Below, in pieces: positions 8,712 through 18,324 of a stretch of DNA of 64,000 nucleotides; within the stretch, counting starts at the first letter, position 1, and every line of letters starts with the position of its first letter. Source of the DNA: Pseudorhizobium banfieldiae (GTDB lineage Bacteria > Pseudomonadota > Alphaproteobacteria > Rhizobiales > Rhizobiaceae); the NCBI RefSeq assembly GCF_000967425.1, contig NZ_FO082820.1:1116001-1180000 (forward strand), given 5' to 3'. The notes beneath the pieces are model-generated. The model was not told the DNA's origin. It was given only the letters and a program-made list of their open reading frames with translations, and did not search any database. Made by a program: the position numbers and the translations under genes.

Positions 8712-9755
8712 TCACATCGGCATCGGATACTGCCGGTGCGCCTTTGCGATGTCCTTCAGTACGTCGTCGCTCAACTTGATATCCTTTGCCCCGATCGCAG
8801 TCTGGAGCTGTTCCATGCTCGTAGCCCCGATGATCACAGAAGCCATGAAGGGACGAGTGAGGCAGAAGGCGAGAGACATCTGCGTCAGATCCAGGCAATG
8901 CTTTCCGGCGATTTCCTTGTACGCCTTGACCGCAGGCTCCTGGTGTGGCTGCAGGCGGCCGCCGAGATCGCTGTTGATCGTCGCGCGGGATCCCTCGGGG
9001 CGGGCCCCGTCGAGATACTTGGCGGTTAGCAGGCCGGCAGCCAGTGGCGAATAGGCAAGCAGCCCGACGTCCTCGTGATGCGCCACCTCCGCGAGATCGA
9101 GGTCGAACTGGCGATAGAGGAGGTTGTATTCGTTCTGAATGGAGGCGACGCGCGGCAGGCTCTTGTCCTCGGCAAGCCGCAGATACTTGAGCGTGCCCCA
9201 GGCGCTTTCGTTCGAGAGGCCGACGGCTCGCACCTTGCCCTCGTTCACCAGGTCCCCGAGGGTGGAGAGCACAGCGTCGATCTCCTCCGCAGCCTTGGCG
9301 CGATCCTGCTTCGACGCATCGAAGCTCCAGCACTGGCGGAAGTGATAGCTGCCACGGTTCGGCCAGTGGATCTGGTAGAGATCGACGTGGTCCGTCTGCA
9401 GGCGGCGCAGGCTTGCCTCGAGCGCCTCGCGGACGCTCTGGCCGTCCAGATCGCGGCCGTCCCGGATGTGCGGGCGGCCGCTTCCGGCGACCTTCGTGGC
9501 GAGCACGACATCATTCCGCCGGCCGCTCTTCTTGAGCCAGCTACCGATGTATTCCTCGGTCCGCCCGTAGGTCTCCGCGCTCACCGGCGTGGTCGGGTAG
9601 AGTTCTGCCGTGTCGAAGAAATTAATGCCGGCATCGATGGCATGGTCCATCTGTGCGTGTGCTTCGGTCTCGCTGTTTTGCGAGCCCCAGGTCATCGTGC
9701 CGAGGCAAATTTCCGACACGGAGATGTCCGTGCGTCCCAATCTGTTGAATTTCAT
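8712..9755 (-). CDS. tas: NADP(H)-dependent aldo/keto reductase, Tas-like
   Basis: Soluble oxidoreductase of the aldo/keto reductase superfamily, 347 residues, closely resembling E. coli Tas in opening (MKFNRLGRTDISVSEICLGTMTWGSQNSETEAHAQMDHA). Catalytic residues are visible: Asp in FFDTAELYP with Tyr, Lys in VVLATKVAG, His in VDLYQIHWPNR. The C-terminal cofactor motif SVIIGATSMEQLQTAI matches the NADP-binding loop. The natural substrate is unknown; E. coli tas was found as a suppressor of tyrosine auxotrophy. It is monocistronic, divergent from fabD; a weak inverted repeat (CCGTCCGG/CCGGACGG, 8672-8702) follows its stop. Confidence 0.9.
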   Translation of the reverse strand: MKFNRLGRTDISVSEICLGTMTWGSQNSETEAHAQMDHAIDAGINFFDTAELYPTTPVSAETYGRTEEYIGSWLKKSGRRNDVVLATKVAGSGRPHIRDGRDLDGQSVREALEASLRRLQTDHVDLYQIHWPNRGSYHFRQCWSFDASKQDRAKAAEEIDAVLSTLGDLVNEGKVRAVGLSNESAWGTLKYLRLAEDKSLPRVASIQNEYNLLYRQFDLDLAEVAHHEDVGLLAYSPLAAGLLTAKYLDGARPEGSRATINSDLGGRLQPHQEPAVKAYKEIAGKHCLDLTQMSLAFCLTRPFMASVIIGATSMEQLQTAIGAKDIKLSDDVLKDIAKAHRQYPMPM

Positions 9756-9932
9756 GAAGTCAGTCCTGTCTTGGAAGGTGGCGGGAGTTTAAGCAGGATT
9801 TGCGCTTTCGCAAGGCGGCATGGCGGCCGGCGGTGCACCGCCCCGACACTCTCCCTTTGTGCTCTTTACCTTGACTCATGCCACGGGAACGTGAATGGGA
9901 AGGCAAAAATGACAAGGGAAGGAAATCATCCC

Positions 9933-10877
9933 ATGAGCATAGCGTTCACGTTCCCGGGTCAGGGAAGCCAGACGGTCGGCATGGGCAAGGACCTTGCCGA
10001 AGCCTTTCCAGAAGCCCGCGCAGTCTTCCAGGAAGTCGACGATGCGCTCGACCAGAAGCTCTCCGAGATCATGTGGAATGGCCCGGAGGAGAAGCTGACG
10101 CTGACGGCGAACGCCCAGCCGGCGCTGATGGCCGTATCCATTGCAGCAATCCGCGTCATGGAAGCACGTGGATTGAAGCTGGCCGACACGGTTTCCTATG
10201 TCGCCGGTCATTCGCTCGGAGAATACTCCGCTCTCTGTGCGGCCGGCACATTCTCGCTCGTCGACACGGCGCGACTCCTGCGCATCCGCGGCAATGCCAT
10301 GCAATCGGCTGTCCCGGTCGGGGAAGGTGCCATGGCCGCGATCATCGGACTTGAGCATGGGGACGTGGAGACAGTCTGCCGTGACGCCTCTGGCGCTGGT
10401 GTCTGCCAGATCGCAAACGACAATGGCGGTGGCCAGCTTGTCATCTCCGGTTCGAAGGCTGCGGTCGAGAAAGCTGCCGCTTTGGCAACGGAGAAGGGCG
10501 CCAAGCGCGCGATCATGCTGCCGGTATCGGCTCCGTTCCATTCCGCCCTCATGTCACCGGCAGCAGATGCCATGCGGCATGCGCTGGCCCAGGTGGACAA
10601 GCGTGCTCCGGTCGTGCCCTTGATCGCCAATGTCCGTGCCGCACCGGTCACCGATGCGAGCGAGATCGTTGACCTGCTGGTCAGCCAGGTGACCGGCCAG
10701 GTCCGCTGGCGCGAGACGGTTGAGTGGTTTGCCGCCAACGGCGTCACCGATCTCTACGAGGTAGGCTCGGGCAAGGTGCTGACCGGGCTTGCTCGCCGCA
10801 TCGACAAGACCGTATCCGGCACCGCGATAAATACGCCCGCCGATATCGAGACTGCACTTGCCGCCATTCTCGGCTGA
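9933..10877 (+). CDS. fabD: Malonyl-CoA:ACP transacylase FabD
   Basis: Transfers malonyl from CoA to acyl carrier protein, providing the extender unit of type II fatty-acid synthesis. 314 residues from ATG 9933, which follows an AAGGGAAGG ribosome site; the much longer upstream open frame overlaps the divergent tas gene and is not conserved. Motifs: FPGQGSQ at residues 7-13, nucleophile Ser94 in GHSLGEYSA, Arg in the RGNAM segment near 120, catalytic His203 in APFHSALM. It heads the fabD-fabG-acpP-fabF run, with fabG 23 bases downstream. Confidence 0.97.
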   Translation: MSIAFTFPGQGSQTVGMGKDLAEAFPEARAVFQEVDDALDQKLSEIMWNGPEEKLTLTANAQPALMAVSIAAIRVMEARGLKLADTVSYVAGHSLGEYSALCAAGTFSLVDTARLLRIRGNAMQSAVPVGEGAMAAIIGLEHGDVETVCRDASGAGVCQIANDNGGGQLVISGSKAAVEKAAALATEKGAKRAIMLPVSAPFHSALMSPAADAMRHALAQVDKRAPVVPLIANVRAAPVTDASEIVDLLVSQVTGQVRWRETVEWFAANGVTDLYEVGSGKVLTGLARRIDKTVSGTAINTPADIETALAAILG

Positions 10878-10900
10878 CCAACTCCAAAGGGGATAGGACC

Positions 10901-11638
10901 ATGTTTGACCTGACCGGCCGAAAGGCACTGGTGACCGGCGCGACCGGCGGACTGGGCGAAGAGATCGCCCGTCTTCTCCACAAGCAGGGCGCGACCGTCG
11001 GCCTGCACGGCACGCGCGTCGAAAAGCTCGAGGCGCTGGCGTCGGAACTGGGCGACCGCGTGAAGGTCTTCCCGGCGAACCTCTCCGATCGGAACGAGGT
11101 CAAGGCGCTGGGCGAGAAGGCCGAAGCAGAGCTCGAAGGCGTGGACATCCTCGTCAACAATGCTGGGATCACCAAGGATGGCCTCTTTGTTCGCATGAGC
11201 GACGAGGACTGGGACAATGTTCTGGAGGTCAACCTGACCTCCATGTTCCGCCTGACGCGCGAACTCACGCATCCGATGATGCGTCGCCGCTTCGGCCGCA
11301 TCATCAATATTACCTCGGTCGTTGCCGTGACCGGCAATCCGGGGCAGGCGAACTACTGCGCGTCGAAGGCCGGCATGATCGGCTTTTCGAAGTCGCTGGC
11401 GCAGGAGATTGCCACCCGCAATGTCACGGTCAACTGCGTGGCGCCCGGCTTTATCGAAAGTGCGATGACTGGCAAGCTGAACGACAAGCAGAAGGACGCC
11501 ATCCTCGGTGCCATTCCCATGAAACGCATGGGGGCAGGGGCTGACATTGCGGCTGCAGTGCTCTATCTCGCCTCCAATGAAGCTGGCTATGTCACCGGCC
11601 AGACGCTGCACGTCAACGGTGGCATGGCGATGATCTGA
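10901..11638 (+). CDS. fabG: 3-oxoacyl-ACP reductase FabG
   Basis: NADPH-dependent reductase of 3-ketoacyl-ACP, the first reduction of each elongation cycle. The 245-residue short-chain dehydrogenase has the cofactor motif TGATGGLG (12-19), NNAG near 86-89, and the catalytic set Asn111, Ser139, Tyr152, Lys156 (YCASK). The C terminus YVTGQTLHVNGGMAMI is typical of FabG. The start ATG 10901 follows AAAGGGGATAGGACC. It is between fabD and acpP, as in most proteobacteria. Confidence 0.97.
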   Translation: MFDLTGRKALVTGATGGLGEEIARLLHKQGATVGLHGTRVEKLEALASELGDRVKVFPANLSDRNEVKALGEKAEAELEGVDILVNNAGITKDGLFVRMSDEDWDNVLEVNLTSMFRLTRELTHPMMRRRFGRIINITSVVAVTGNPGQANYCASKAGMIGFSKSLAQEIATRNVTVNCVAPGFIESAMTGKLNDKQKDAILGAIPMKRMGAGADIAAAVLYLASNEAGYVTGQTLHVNGGMAMI

Positions 11639-11644
11639 GAACGC

Positions 11645-11690
11645 TGTTCCCGCTGAAGACACTCGCCTGTGGGTGCCTTCAGCGGGAACA
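11645..11690. other. Perfect 14-bp inverted repeat between fabG and acpP
   Basis: TGTTCCCGCTGAAG (11645-11658) pairs perfectly with CTTCAGCGGGAACA (11677-11690), with 18 loop bases that can pair further (CAC/GTG). It begins 6 bases after the fabG stop. The flank AAATTCTGG is not a U-run, so it is not a canonical intrinsic terminator. It might stabilise the fabDG mRNA 3' end, set acpP expression apart, or bind a protein. Confidence 0.7.
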
Positions 11691-11914
11691 AATTCTGGCT
11701 TTGCGGAACATGGAAAGCATGTTAAGCGGGCCATGACTGTGGACAGTCGCCCCGAAACGCAGGGGATCATTGCGCTTTCGCTGCCGTGATCGGAACCTGC
11801 AGAGGGTTGAACGGGTTTGCCCGCGTAGCCTGCTTTTCGGAGGCCGGCGCAGGTTTTCAACAGGGTGCGGATGCCATCGCGGCATTCGAGAAGATAAAGG
11901 TCGAGGAAACCGAC

Positions 11915-12151
11915 ATGAGCGATATCGCAGAACGCGTTAAGAAAATTGTTATTGATCACCTCGGCGTTGATGCCGACAAGGTTGTCGAAGGCGCAAGCTT
12001 CATCGACGATCTCGGCGCGGACTCGCTCGACACTGTCGAACTTGTCATGGCCTTCGAAGAAGAATTCGGCGTCGAAATCCCTGACGACGCGGCCGACTCC
12101 ATCCTGACGGTTGGCGACGCCATCAAGTTCATCGAGAAGGCGCAGGCCTAA
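11915..12151 (+). CDS. acpP: Acyl carrier protein
   Basis: Carrier of growing acyl chains in fatty-acid and lipid A synthesis. 78 residues, very acidic, with the phosphopantetheine attachment Ser37 in [19 protein letters not shown]. The start ATG 11915 follows AAAGGTCGAGGAAAC. It is 276 bases from fabG, an unusually long gap for this operon, which allows a separate promoter for the highly expressed ACP; a hairpin terminator-like structure lies just after the stop. Confidence 0.98.
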   Translation: MSDIAERVKKIVIDHLGVDADKVVEGASFIDDLGADSLDTVELVMAFEEEFGVEIPDDAADSILTVGDAIKFIEKAQA

Positions 12152-12194
12152 TCATCTCGACACTGTTGCGGAACTGATCTCTCGGTTCCTTTGG

Positions 12195-12221
12195 CGGCCC
12201 GCTCGTTCGGGCCGTTTCATT
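12195..12221 (+). terminator. Terminator-like hairpin after acpP
   Basis: CGGCCCG (12195-12201), 6-base loop, CGGGCCG (12208-12214), then TTTCATT. The 7-bp GC stem with a short T-run suggests partial termination between acpP and fabF, which would keep ACP mRNA more abundant than fabF mRNA. Confidence 0.65.
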
Positions 12222-12256
12222 AACTAGAACAAGACGACTAGGGTGGGACGCTGGCG

Positions 12257-13519
12257 ATGAGACGTGTCGTTATCACCGGTACCGGCATGGTATCTCCTCT
12301 CGGATGCGGAACAGATGTCAGCTGGCAGAGGCTGCTGGCCGGCCAGAACGCGGCGAGAAAGGTGACGGAGTTCGAGGTCGAGGACCTTCCGGCCAAGATC
12401 GCCTGCCGCATCCCCACCGGCGACGGCTCCGATGGCAGCTTCAATCCGGATGACTGGATGGAGCAGAAGGACCAGCGCAAGGTGGATCCTTTCATTGTTT
12501 ACGGCATGGCTGCGGCCGACATGGCGCTCAACGATGCCGACTGGCATCCGCAGACGGATGAGGACCAGATCGCCACTGGCGTGCTGATCGGATCCGGCAT
12601 CGGGGGTCTCGAAGGCATCGTGGAGGCGGGCTATACGCTGAAGGAAAAGGGGCCGCGCCGCATTTCGCCCTTCTTCATTCCCGGTCGCCTCATCAACCTG
12701 GTCTCCGGCCAGGTCTCCATCCGCCATAAGCTTCGCGGCCCCAACCATTCCGTGGTGACGGCCTGCTCTACCGGCGCCCATGCGATCGGCGACGCAGCGC
12801 GCCTGATCGCACTCGGAGATGCCGATGTGATGGTCGCCGGCGGCGCAGAATCGCCGATCTCACGCATTGCCCTTGCCGGGTTTGCCGCCTGCAAGGCACT
12901 CTCCACGCAGCACAATGAAGAGCCGCAGAAGGCTTCGCGCCCCTACGACCGTGACCGTGACGGCTTCGTCATGGGCGAGGGCGCCGGCATCGTGGTTCTG
13001 GAAGAGCTGGAACACGCGAAGGCCCGCGGTGCGAAGATCTATGCCGAGGTTGTCGGCTACGGCCTCTCGGGCGATGCCTTCCACATCACCGCTCCGTCCG
13101 AGGACGGCGACGGCGCGTTCCGCTGCATGACCATGGCGCTGAAGCGCGCCGGCCTTTCCCCTGCCGATGTCGACTACATCAACGCCCATGGCACCTCGAC
13201 GATGGCTGACACCATCGAACTTGGTGCGGTGGAGCGCCTTGTGGGCAATGCCGCCTCGAAGATCTCCATGTCGTCGACCAAGTCCGCGATCGGCCACCTG
13301 CTCGGAGCCGCCGGAGCGGTCGAGGCGATCTTCTCTGCGCTCGCAATCCGCGACAACATCGCGCCGCCGACGCTGAACCTGGATAATCCGGACGTCGAGA
13401 CGGCCATTGACCTCGTTCCGCACAAGGCGCGGTCGCGCGACATCAACGTTGCCCTGTCGAACTCCTTCGGGTTCGGTGGCACGAACGCATCTCTCGTTCT
13501 CCGCCGCTACGACGCCTGA
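12257..13519 (+). CDS. fabF: 3-oxoacyl-ACP synthase II (KAS II) FabF
   Basis: Elongating condensing enzyme: joins acyl groups with malonyl-ACP. 420 residues from ATG 12257. Nucleophile Cys170 in VVTACSTGAHAIGDA, the two histidines in NAHGTST and SAIGHLLGAAGA, and the C-terminal NSFGFGGTNASLV motif complete the Cys-His-His catalytic site of FabF rather than FabH. Length matches the family (about 415-420). A short inverted repeat GGGCAT/ATGCCC (13534-13550) follows the stop without a U-run. Confidence 0.97.
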   Translation: MRRVVITGTGMVSPLGCGTDVSWQRLLAGQNAARKVTEFEVEDLPAKIACRIPTGDGSDGSFNPDDWMEQKDQRKVDPFIVYGMAAADMALNDADWHPQTDEDQIATGVLIGSGIGGLEGIVEAGYTLKEKGPRRISPFFIPGRLINLVSGQVSIRHKLRGPNHSVVTACSTGAHAIGDAARLIALGDADVMVAGGAESPISRIALAGFAACKALSTQHNEEPQKASRPYDRDRDGFVMGEGAGIVVLEELEHAKARGAKIYAEVVGYGLSGDAFHITAPSEDGDGAFRCMTMALKRAGLSPADVDYINAHGTSTMADTIELGAVERLVGNAASKISMSSTKSAIGHLLGAAGAVEAIFSALAIRDNIAPPTLNLDNPDVETAIDLVPHKARSRDINVALSNSFGFGGTNASLVLRRYDA

Positions 13520-13629
13520 CGCTGCCCGGGCTGGGGCATCATGCATGCCCGGCCACCTGTCAACGAACCTGTTTTTGCCGTATTGCTTGGCCAATAAGCG
13601 GTAACGACCGTGCATTCTAGGGGGGCACA

Positions 13630-14829
13630 GTGAACAACGACAGTCATATGGCCGATACGCCGCACAACCACGGCGGCGGTCACGGGCCGATCATTCCGAA
13701 GTCTCCCAACGAGGCTCTGAAGCCGGAGCGCGTGCCGGAGCCACCGCGGCGGTCGCGCAAGGCGCGCAGCCAGCTGGTGATCTTCCTGAACTTCGTCATG
13801 ACCATGGTGATGATCGTCTGCGTCGTCGCTGTCGCCGGCTTCTACTACATGATCTCCAGCTTCCAGAAGCCCGGCCCGCTTGAAGCCAATACCCATTTCA
13901 TGGTCCGCGCGGGTAACGGTCTCGCGGAGATCGCCAACAACCTCGAGCGCAACGGCATCATCTCCGATGCCCGCATCTTCCGCTATGTCAGTGCCACCTA
14001 TCTGCGCGATGGCGGCACGCTGAAAGCCGGCGAGTACGACATCAAGGCCGGAGCATCGATGAAGGAGATCATGGAACTCCTGGAGTCCGGCAAGTCCATC
14101 CTCTATTCCGTCGTGCTGCCCGAAGGCCTGACGGTCCGCCAGATGATGCTTCGGCTCGCGGAAGATCCTGTCCTGGAAGGGGAGCTGCCGGCAGAACTGC
14201 CTCCTGAAGGAAGCCTTCGCCCCGATACCTATAAATTCTCCCGCGGCACCAAGCGTGCCGAGATCGTCCAGCAGATGCGCGTGGCTCAGGAAAGGCTGAT
14301 CAACCAGATCTGGGAGAAGCGGGATCCTGACCTTCCGATCGAGACGAAGGAGGAGTTCGTCACGCTGGCCTCGATCGTGGAGAAGGAGACGGGCGTCGAT
14401 GATGAACGCGCGCGCGTCGCCTCCGTCTTCCTCAACCGCCTGCAGAAGGGCATGCGATTGCAGTCGGATCCGACCATCATCTACGGGCTGTTCGGCGGTG
14501 ACGGCAAGCCGTCCGACCGGCCAATCTACAAGTCGGACCTGCAGAAGGAAACGCCTTACAATACCTATGTCATCAAGGGCCTGCCGCCGACCCCGATCGC
14601 CAATCCCGGCCGTGCCGCGCTGGAGGCCGTAGCGAACCCGTGGCGGACGAAGGATCTCTATTTCGTCGCCGACGGCACAGGCGGCCATGCCTTTGCCGAG
14701 ACGCTCGAAGAGCACAACGCCAATGTCCGCCGTTGGCGCAAGCTGGAGGCAGAGCGCGCCGACAGTGCCGAAGCCCAGTTGGGCGACGGACAGCCGGGCG
14801 GCGACGAGGCAGAAAAGCCGAGCAACTGA
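13630..14829 (+). CDS. mltG: Endolytic peptidoglycan transglycosylase MltG (YceG-like)
   Basis: Inner-membrane lytic transglycosylase that cuts nascent glycan strands and is thought to set their length. 399 residues from GTG 13630, preceded by AGGGGGG. A cytoplasmic Pro/Arg-rich stretch (residues about 20-50) leads to one membrane helix (FLNFVMTMVMIVCVVAVAGFYYM). The periplasmic part has a LysM-like region (FMVRAGNGLAEIANNLE) and the YceG domain with the catalytic Glu in TLASIVEKETG, followed by RVASVFLNRLQKGMRLQSDPT. A charged Ala/Glu tail ends the protein. It is next to fabF, as in other alphaproteobacteria. Confidence 0.94.
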   Translation: MNNDSHMADTPHNHGGGHGPIIPKSPNEALKPERVPEPPRRSRKARSQLVIFLNFVMTMVMIVCVVAVAGFYYMISSFQKPGPLEANTHFMVRAGNGLAEIANNLERNGIISDARIFRYVSATYLRDGGTLKAGEYDIKAGASMKEIMELLESGKSILYSVVLPEGLTVRQMMLRLAEDPVLEGELPAELPPEGSLRPDTYKFSRGTKRAEIVQQMRVAQERLINQIWEKRDPDLPIETKEEFVTLASIVEKETGVDDERARVASVFLNRLQKGMRLQSDPTIIYGLFGGDGKPSDRPIYKSDLQKETPYNTYVIKGLPPTPIANPGRAALEAVANPWRTKDLYFVADGTGGHAFAETLEEHNANVRRWRKLEAERADSAEAQLGDGQPGGDEAEKPSN

Positions 14830-14852
14830 CGCACAGCCCTCTGGAGACCCCG

Positions 14853-15743
14853 ATGACCTTGCAGTCCATGACCGGTTTTGCTCGTGACGAAAGCAGTTTT
14901 GGGCGTTACCGCATCGTCTGGGAACTGCGCTCCGTCAATGGAAAAGGGTTGGATCTCAGATTGCGCTTTCCTCCCGGTCTCGAAAGGCTTGAGCCCGACG
15001 TCCGGCGACTGGTCGGGGAACAGGTGACCAGAGGCAACATCCAGGCTTCGCTGACGTTTGTCGCCTCGGAGACGAAGCTGGAAGCGGTGCTCAATCGCGA
15101 GGCGCTGGATGCTGTGCTGTCGCTTCGCGCGGAGCTCGGCGATGTTATCGATCCCGCACCGTTGCGGCTCGACACGCTTCTCGGCATCCGCGGTATTGTC
15201 GACATTCGCGAGGCGGATGAAAGCCCTGAAGAGGCAGATGCCCGGGACACTGAAATCCTGGATTGCCTGGTGCGCGCACTCGCTCATCTGAGGCAGATGC
15301 GCGAGCAGGAGGGTGCCGCGCTTGCCGATGTGATGGCGCGCCAGATCGATAGGATCGAGGAACTCGCCCTGGCCGTGGAAAAGGATCCATCCCGGTCTGC
15401 CGAGGAGATCGGCCGTCGCCTTCAGCAACAGGTGGCAGCACTCCTCCAGGATAACAGCCAGTCGCTCGACCCGGTTCGTCTTCATTCGGAGGTCGCGCTT
15501 CTGGCGACCAAGGCTGATCTCCGCGAAGAGATCGACCGGTTGAAGGCTCACGTTACCGCCACGCGTGATCTCCTGGGGAAGGGTGGTCCGGTGGGACGCC
15601 GGCTTGATTTTCTGGCGCAGGAATTCAACCGCGAATCGAATACCATCTGTTCCAAATCGAACTCGAGCGCAGTCACCGCCGCGGGTGTCGAACTGAAAGT
15701 CGTCATCGACCAGTTCCGTGAACAGGTCCAGAATCTGGAGTGA
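14853..15743 (+). CDS. YicC/YloC family endoribonuclease
   Basis: 296 residues from ATG 14853. The N-terminal YicC domain (MTLQSMTGFARDESSFGRYRIVWELRSVNGKGLDLRLRFPPGLE) and the C-terminal DUF1732 (DLREEIDRLKAHVTATRDLLGKGGPVGRRLDFLAQEFNRESNTICSKS...VTAAGVELKVVIDQFREQVQNLE) are both textbook. E. coli YicC has been described as an RNase involved in turnover of the small RNA RyhB; the Bacillus homologue is YloC. It lies 3 bases before gmk, a widespread pairing. Family certain; physiological target here unknown. Confidence 0.93.
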   Translation: MTLQSMTGFARDESSFGRYRIVWELRSVNGKGLDLRLRFPPGLERLEPDVRRLVGEQVTRGNIQASLTFVASETKLEAVLNREALDAVLSLRAELGDVIDPAPLRLDTLLGIRGIVDIREADESPEEADARDTEILDCLVRALAHLRQMREQEGAALADVMARQIDRIEELALAVEKDPSRSAEEIGRRLQQQVAALLQDNSQSLDPVRLHSEVALLATKADLREEIDRLKAHVTATRDLLGKGGPVGRRLDFLAQEFNRESNTICSKSNSSAVTAAGVELKVVIDQFREQVQNLE

Positions 15744-15746
15744 TAC

Positions 15747-16409
<663 letters not shown>

Positions 16410-16459
16410 CCGGAAGCAAGTGCTCCAAAAGGGGAAGCTGGCTTACTGACCGATCTGCT

Positions 16460-17287
16460 CTAGAGCGCGTTGGCGAGGGTAACGAATTCCTCGACAGACA
16501 GAGTTTCGGCTCGCCGGACCGGGTCGATGCCCGCCTTCGATAAAAGCGCCTCGCCACCCAGCGCCTTCAGGCTCTGGCGCAGCATCTTGCGCCTCTGTCC
16601 GAAGGCTGCCTGCGTCACCGTTTCCAGCTTCTTGACGTCACAGGGCAGGGGCGCCTGCCGCGGCGTCAGATGCACGACACTTGACGTAACCTTGGGCGGC
16701 GGCGTAAACGCCTGCGGCGGCACGTCGAACACCATCCGTGCCTCCGTCCGCCAGCCGGCAAGAACGCCGAGGCGCCCATAATGGTCATCATTTTCCCGCG
16801 CGACGATCCGCAGCCCGACTTCCTTCTGGAACATCAGCGTCAGCGAATCCCAAAACGGCGGCCAGGAGCGGGGGAGAAGCCAGTTGAGCAACAACTGCGT
16901 GCCGACATTGTAGGGCAGGTTCGCGATGATCTTGATCGGACCGTCTGCGGCAAGCGCATCGAAGTCGACCTTCAGCGCATCTCCCTCAATCACCTCTAAA
17001 CGTCCCGGATAATGCTCGGCAATCTCCGCAAGGGCTGGCAGGCAGCGGGAATCCCGTTCGATCGCAATCAGTTTTCTTGCGCCGAGAGACAGGATTGCAC
17101 GGGTCAGTCCGCCGGGGCCTGGTCCGACCTCGATGACGGTGGCATCCTCCAGCGGACCGGCGCTACGCGCTATCTTTTGTGTCAGGTTGAGGTCGAGCAG
17201 GAAATTCTGGCCGAGCGCCTTCTTCGCATCCAGCCCGTGCCGCTGGATGACCTCTCGCAGCGGCGGCAGCCCATCCAATGTCGCCAT
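16460..17287 (-). CDS. rsmA: 16S rRNA dimethyladenosine transferase RsmA (KsgA)
   Basis: Dimethylates A1518 and A1519 of 16S rRNA, a late step in 30S maturation. 275 residues with S-adenosylmethionine motif [12 protein letters not shown] (51-62), the acidic ribose-binding Glu in IAIERD, and catalytic motif NLPYN (123-127). The N-terminal [11 protein letters not shown] is the family hallmark. The start ATG overlaps the pdxA stop by one base (TAATG), and this is the last gene of the lptF-lptG-lptD-surA-pdxA-rsmA string. Confidence 0.97.
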   Translation of the reverse strand: MATLDGLPPLREVIQRHGLDAKKALGQNFLLDLNLTQKIARSAGPLEDATVIEVGPGPGGLTRAILSLGARKLIAIERDSRCLPALAEIAEHYPGRLEVIEGDALKVDFDALAADGPIKIIANLPYNVGTQLLLNWLLPRSWPPFWDSLTLMFQKEVGLRIVARENDDHYGRLGVLAGWRTEARMVFDVPPQAFTPPPKVTSSVVHLTPRQAPLPCDVKKLETVTQAAFGQRRKMLRQSLKALGGEALLSKAGIDPVRRAETLSVEEFVTLANAL

Positions 17288-18309
17288 TATGCTGTGACCT
17301 TTGCGGATTTCTCCGCGAGCTCGGCCGCAAGCCTGAGCGCTTCTACCAGACTGCTTTCGCGGGCCACGCCCTGTCCGGCAATCCCGAAGGCGGTGCCGTG
17401 ATCGGGGGAGGTGCGAATGAAGGGCAGGCCGAGCGTCACGTTTACCGAAGTGTCAAAGCCGAGAGCCTTGGCCGGGATAAGCGCCTGGTCGTGATACATG
17501 CAGACAGCCACGTCGTAGCGGCTGCGGGCCTCGTCGTGGAACATCGTGTCTGCAGGCAGCGGGCCGAAGGCATTGATTCCTTCCCGGCGGAGGCGCGTGA
17601 TCGCCGGATGGATGATTTCTGCATCTTCCCTGCCGATCGTACCGTCTTCGCCCGCGTGGGGGTTGAGCCCCGCGATCGCGAGGCGCGGCTGGCTGATCCC
17701 GAAGCGGCTCCTGAGGTCCCGATCCGCAATCTGGCAGGTCTCGACAATCAGGTCCTCCGTCAGGACCGCCGGCACATCCTTAAGCGGGATATGGATAGTG
17801 ACCGGGATTGCCCTGAGCTTAGGGCCGGCAAGCATCATCACCGGCGTCACCTTCTCTCCCGTCGCGCGGTAGGCAAGTTCGGCGAGGAACTCAGTGTGCC
17901 CCGGAAATCCGAAGCCCGAGGCATAGAGGACTGACTTGGCGATCGGGTTGGTGACGACTGCGGCCACTGTACCTTCGAGGGCAAATGCAACGGCCTTCTC
18001 TATCGCAGCGATGGTCCCTCCTGCCGTCGCACTATGGGGTTCCCCCGGTGCGACGAGCGCACCCGCAGCGACGGGATAGATTGGCAGGCTTGTTTCGAAC
18101 GATGCCAGCGCACCGGCGGCGTCGGTTTGGGAGATTGGAACATCCAGCTCAAGGAGCCGGGCGCGTGCAGAGAGGACCTCGGGGTCTCCGATGTAGAGGA
18201 AGGGTGCCAGCCCATATTCCCGCCGATTGAACCACGCAGCGAGTGCGAGATCCGGACCTATGCCGGCTGGATCGCCCTGGGTAAGAGCAAGCGGGCGATC
18301 AAGTGGCAT
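17287..18309 (-). CDS. pdxA: 4-hydroxythreonine-4-phosphate dehydrogenase PdxA
   Basis: NAD-dependent enzyme of pyridoxal 5'-phosphate synthesis (DXP-dependent route). The start is ATG 18309, preceded by TGAGGACC, better placed than TTG 18321. The 340-residue product opens [18 protein letters not shown], a PdxA signature, and contains TEFLAEL with metal-binding His ([17 protein letters not shown]), and [42 protein letters not shown] near the end, carrying the conserved metal-ligand histidines. It lies 15 bases after surA; the surA-pdxA-rsmA order is widespread in proteobacteria. Confidence 0.96.
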   Translation of the reverse strand: MPLDRPLALTQGDPAGIGPDLALAAWFNRREYGLAPFLYIGDPEVLSARARLLELDVPISQTDAAGALASFETSLPIYPVAAGALVAPGEPHSATAGGTIAAIEKAVAFALEGTVAAVVTNPIAKSVLYASGFGFPGHTEFLAELAYRATGEKVTPVMMLAGPKLRAIPVTIHIPLKDVPAVLTEDLIVETCQIADRDLRSRFGISQPRLAIAGLNPHAGEDGTIGREDAEIIHPAITRLRREGINAFGPLPADTMFHDEARSRYDVAVCMYHDQALIPAKALGFDTSVNVTLGLPFIRTSPDHGTAFGIAGQGVARESSLVEALRLAAELAEKSAKVTA

Positions 18310-18324
18310 GCTGGTCCTCAAAAG

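Noticed and set aside
9075..9932. Long N-terminal extension of FabD beginning at 9075
   Set aside because: It overlaps tas on the other strand, and the conserved FabD N terminus with a ribosome site begins at 9933.
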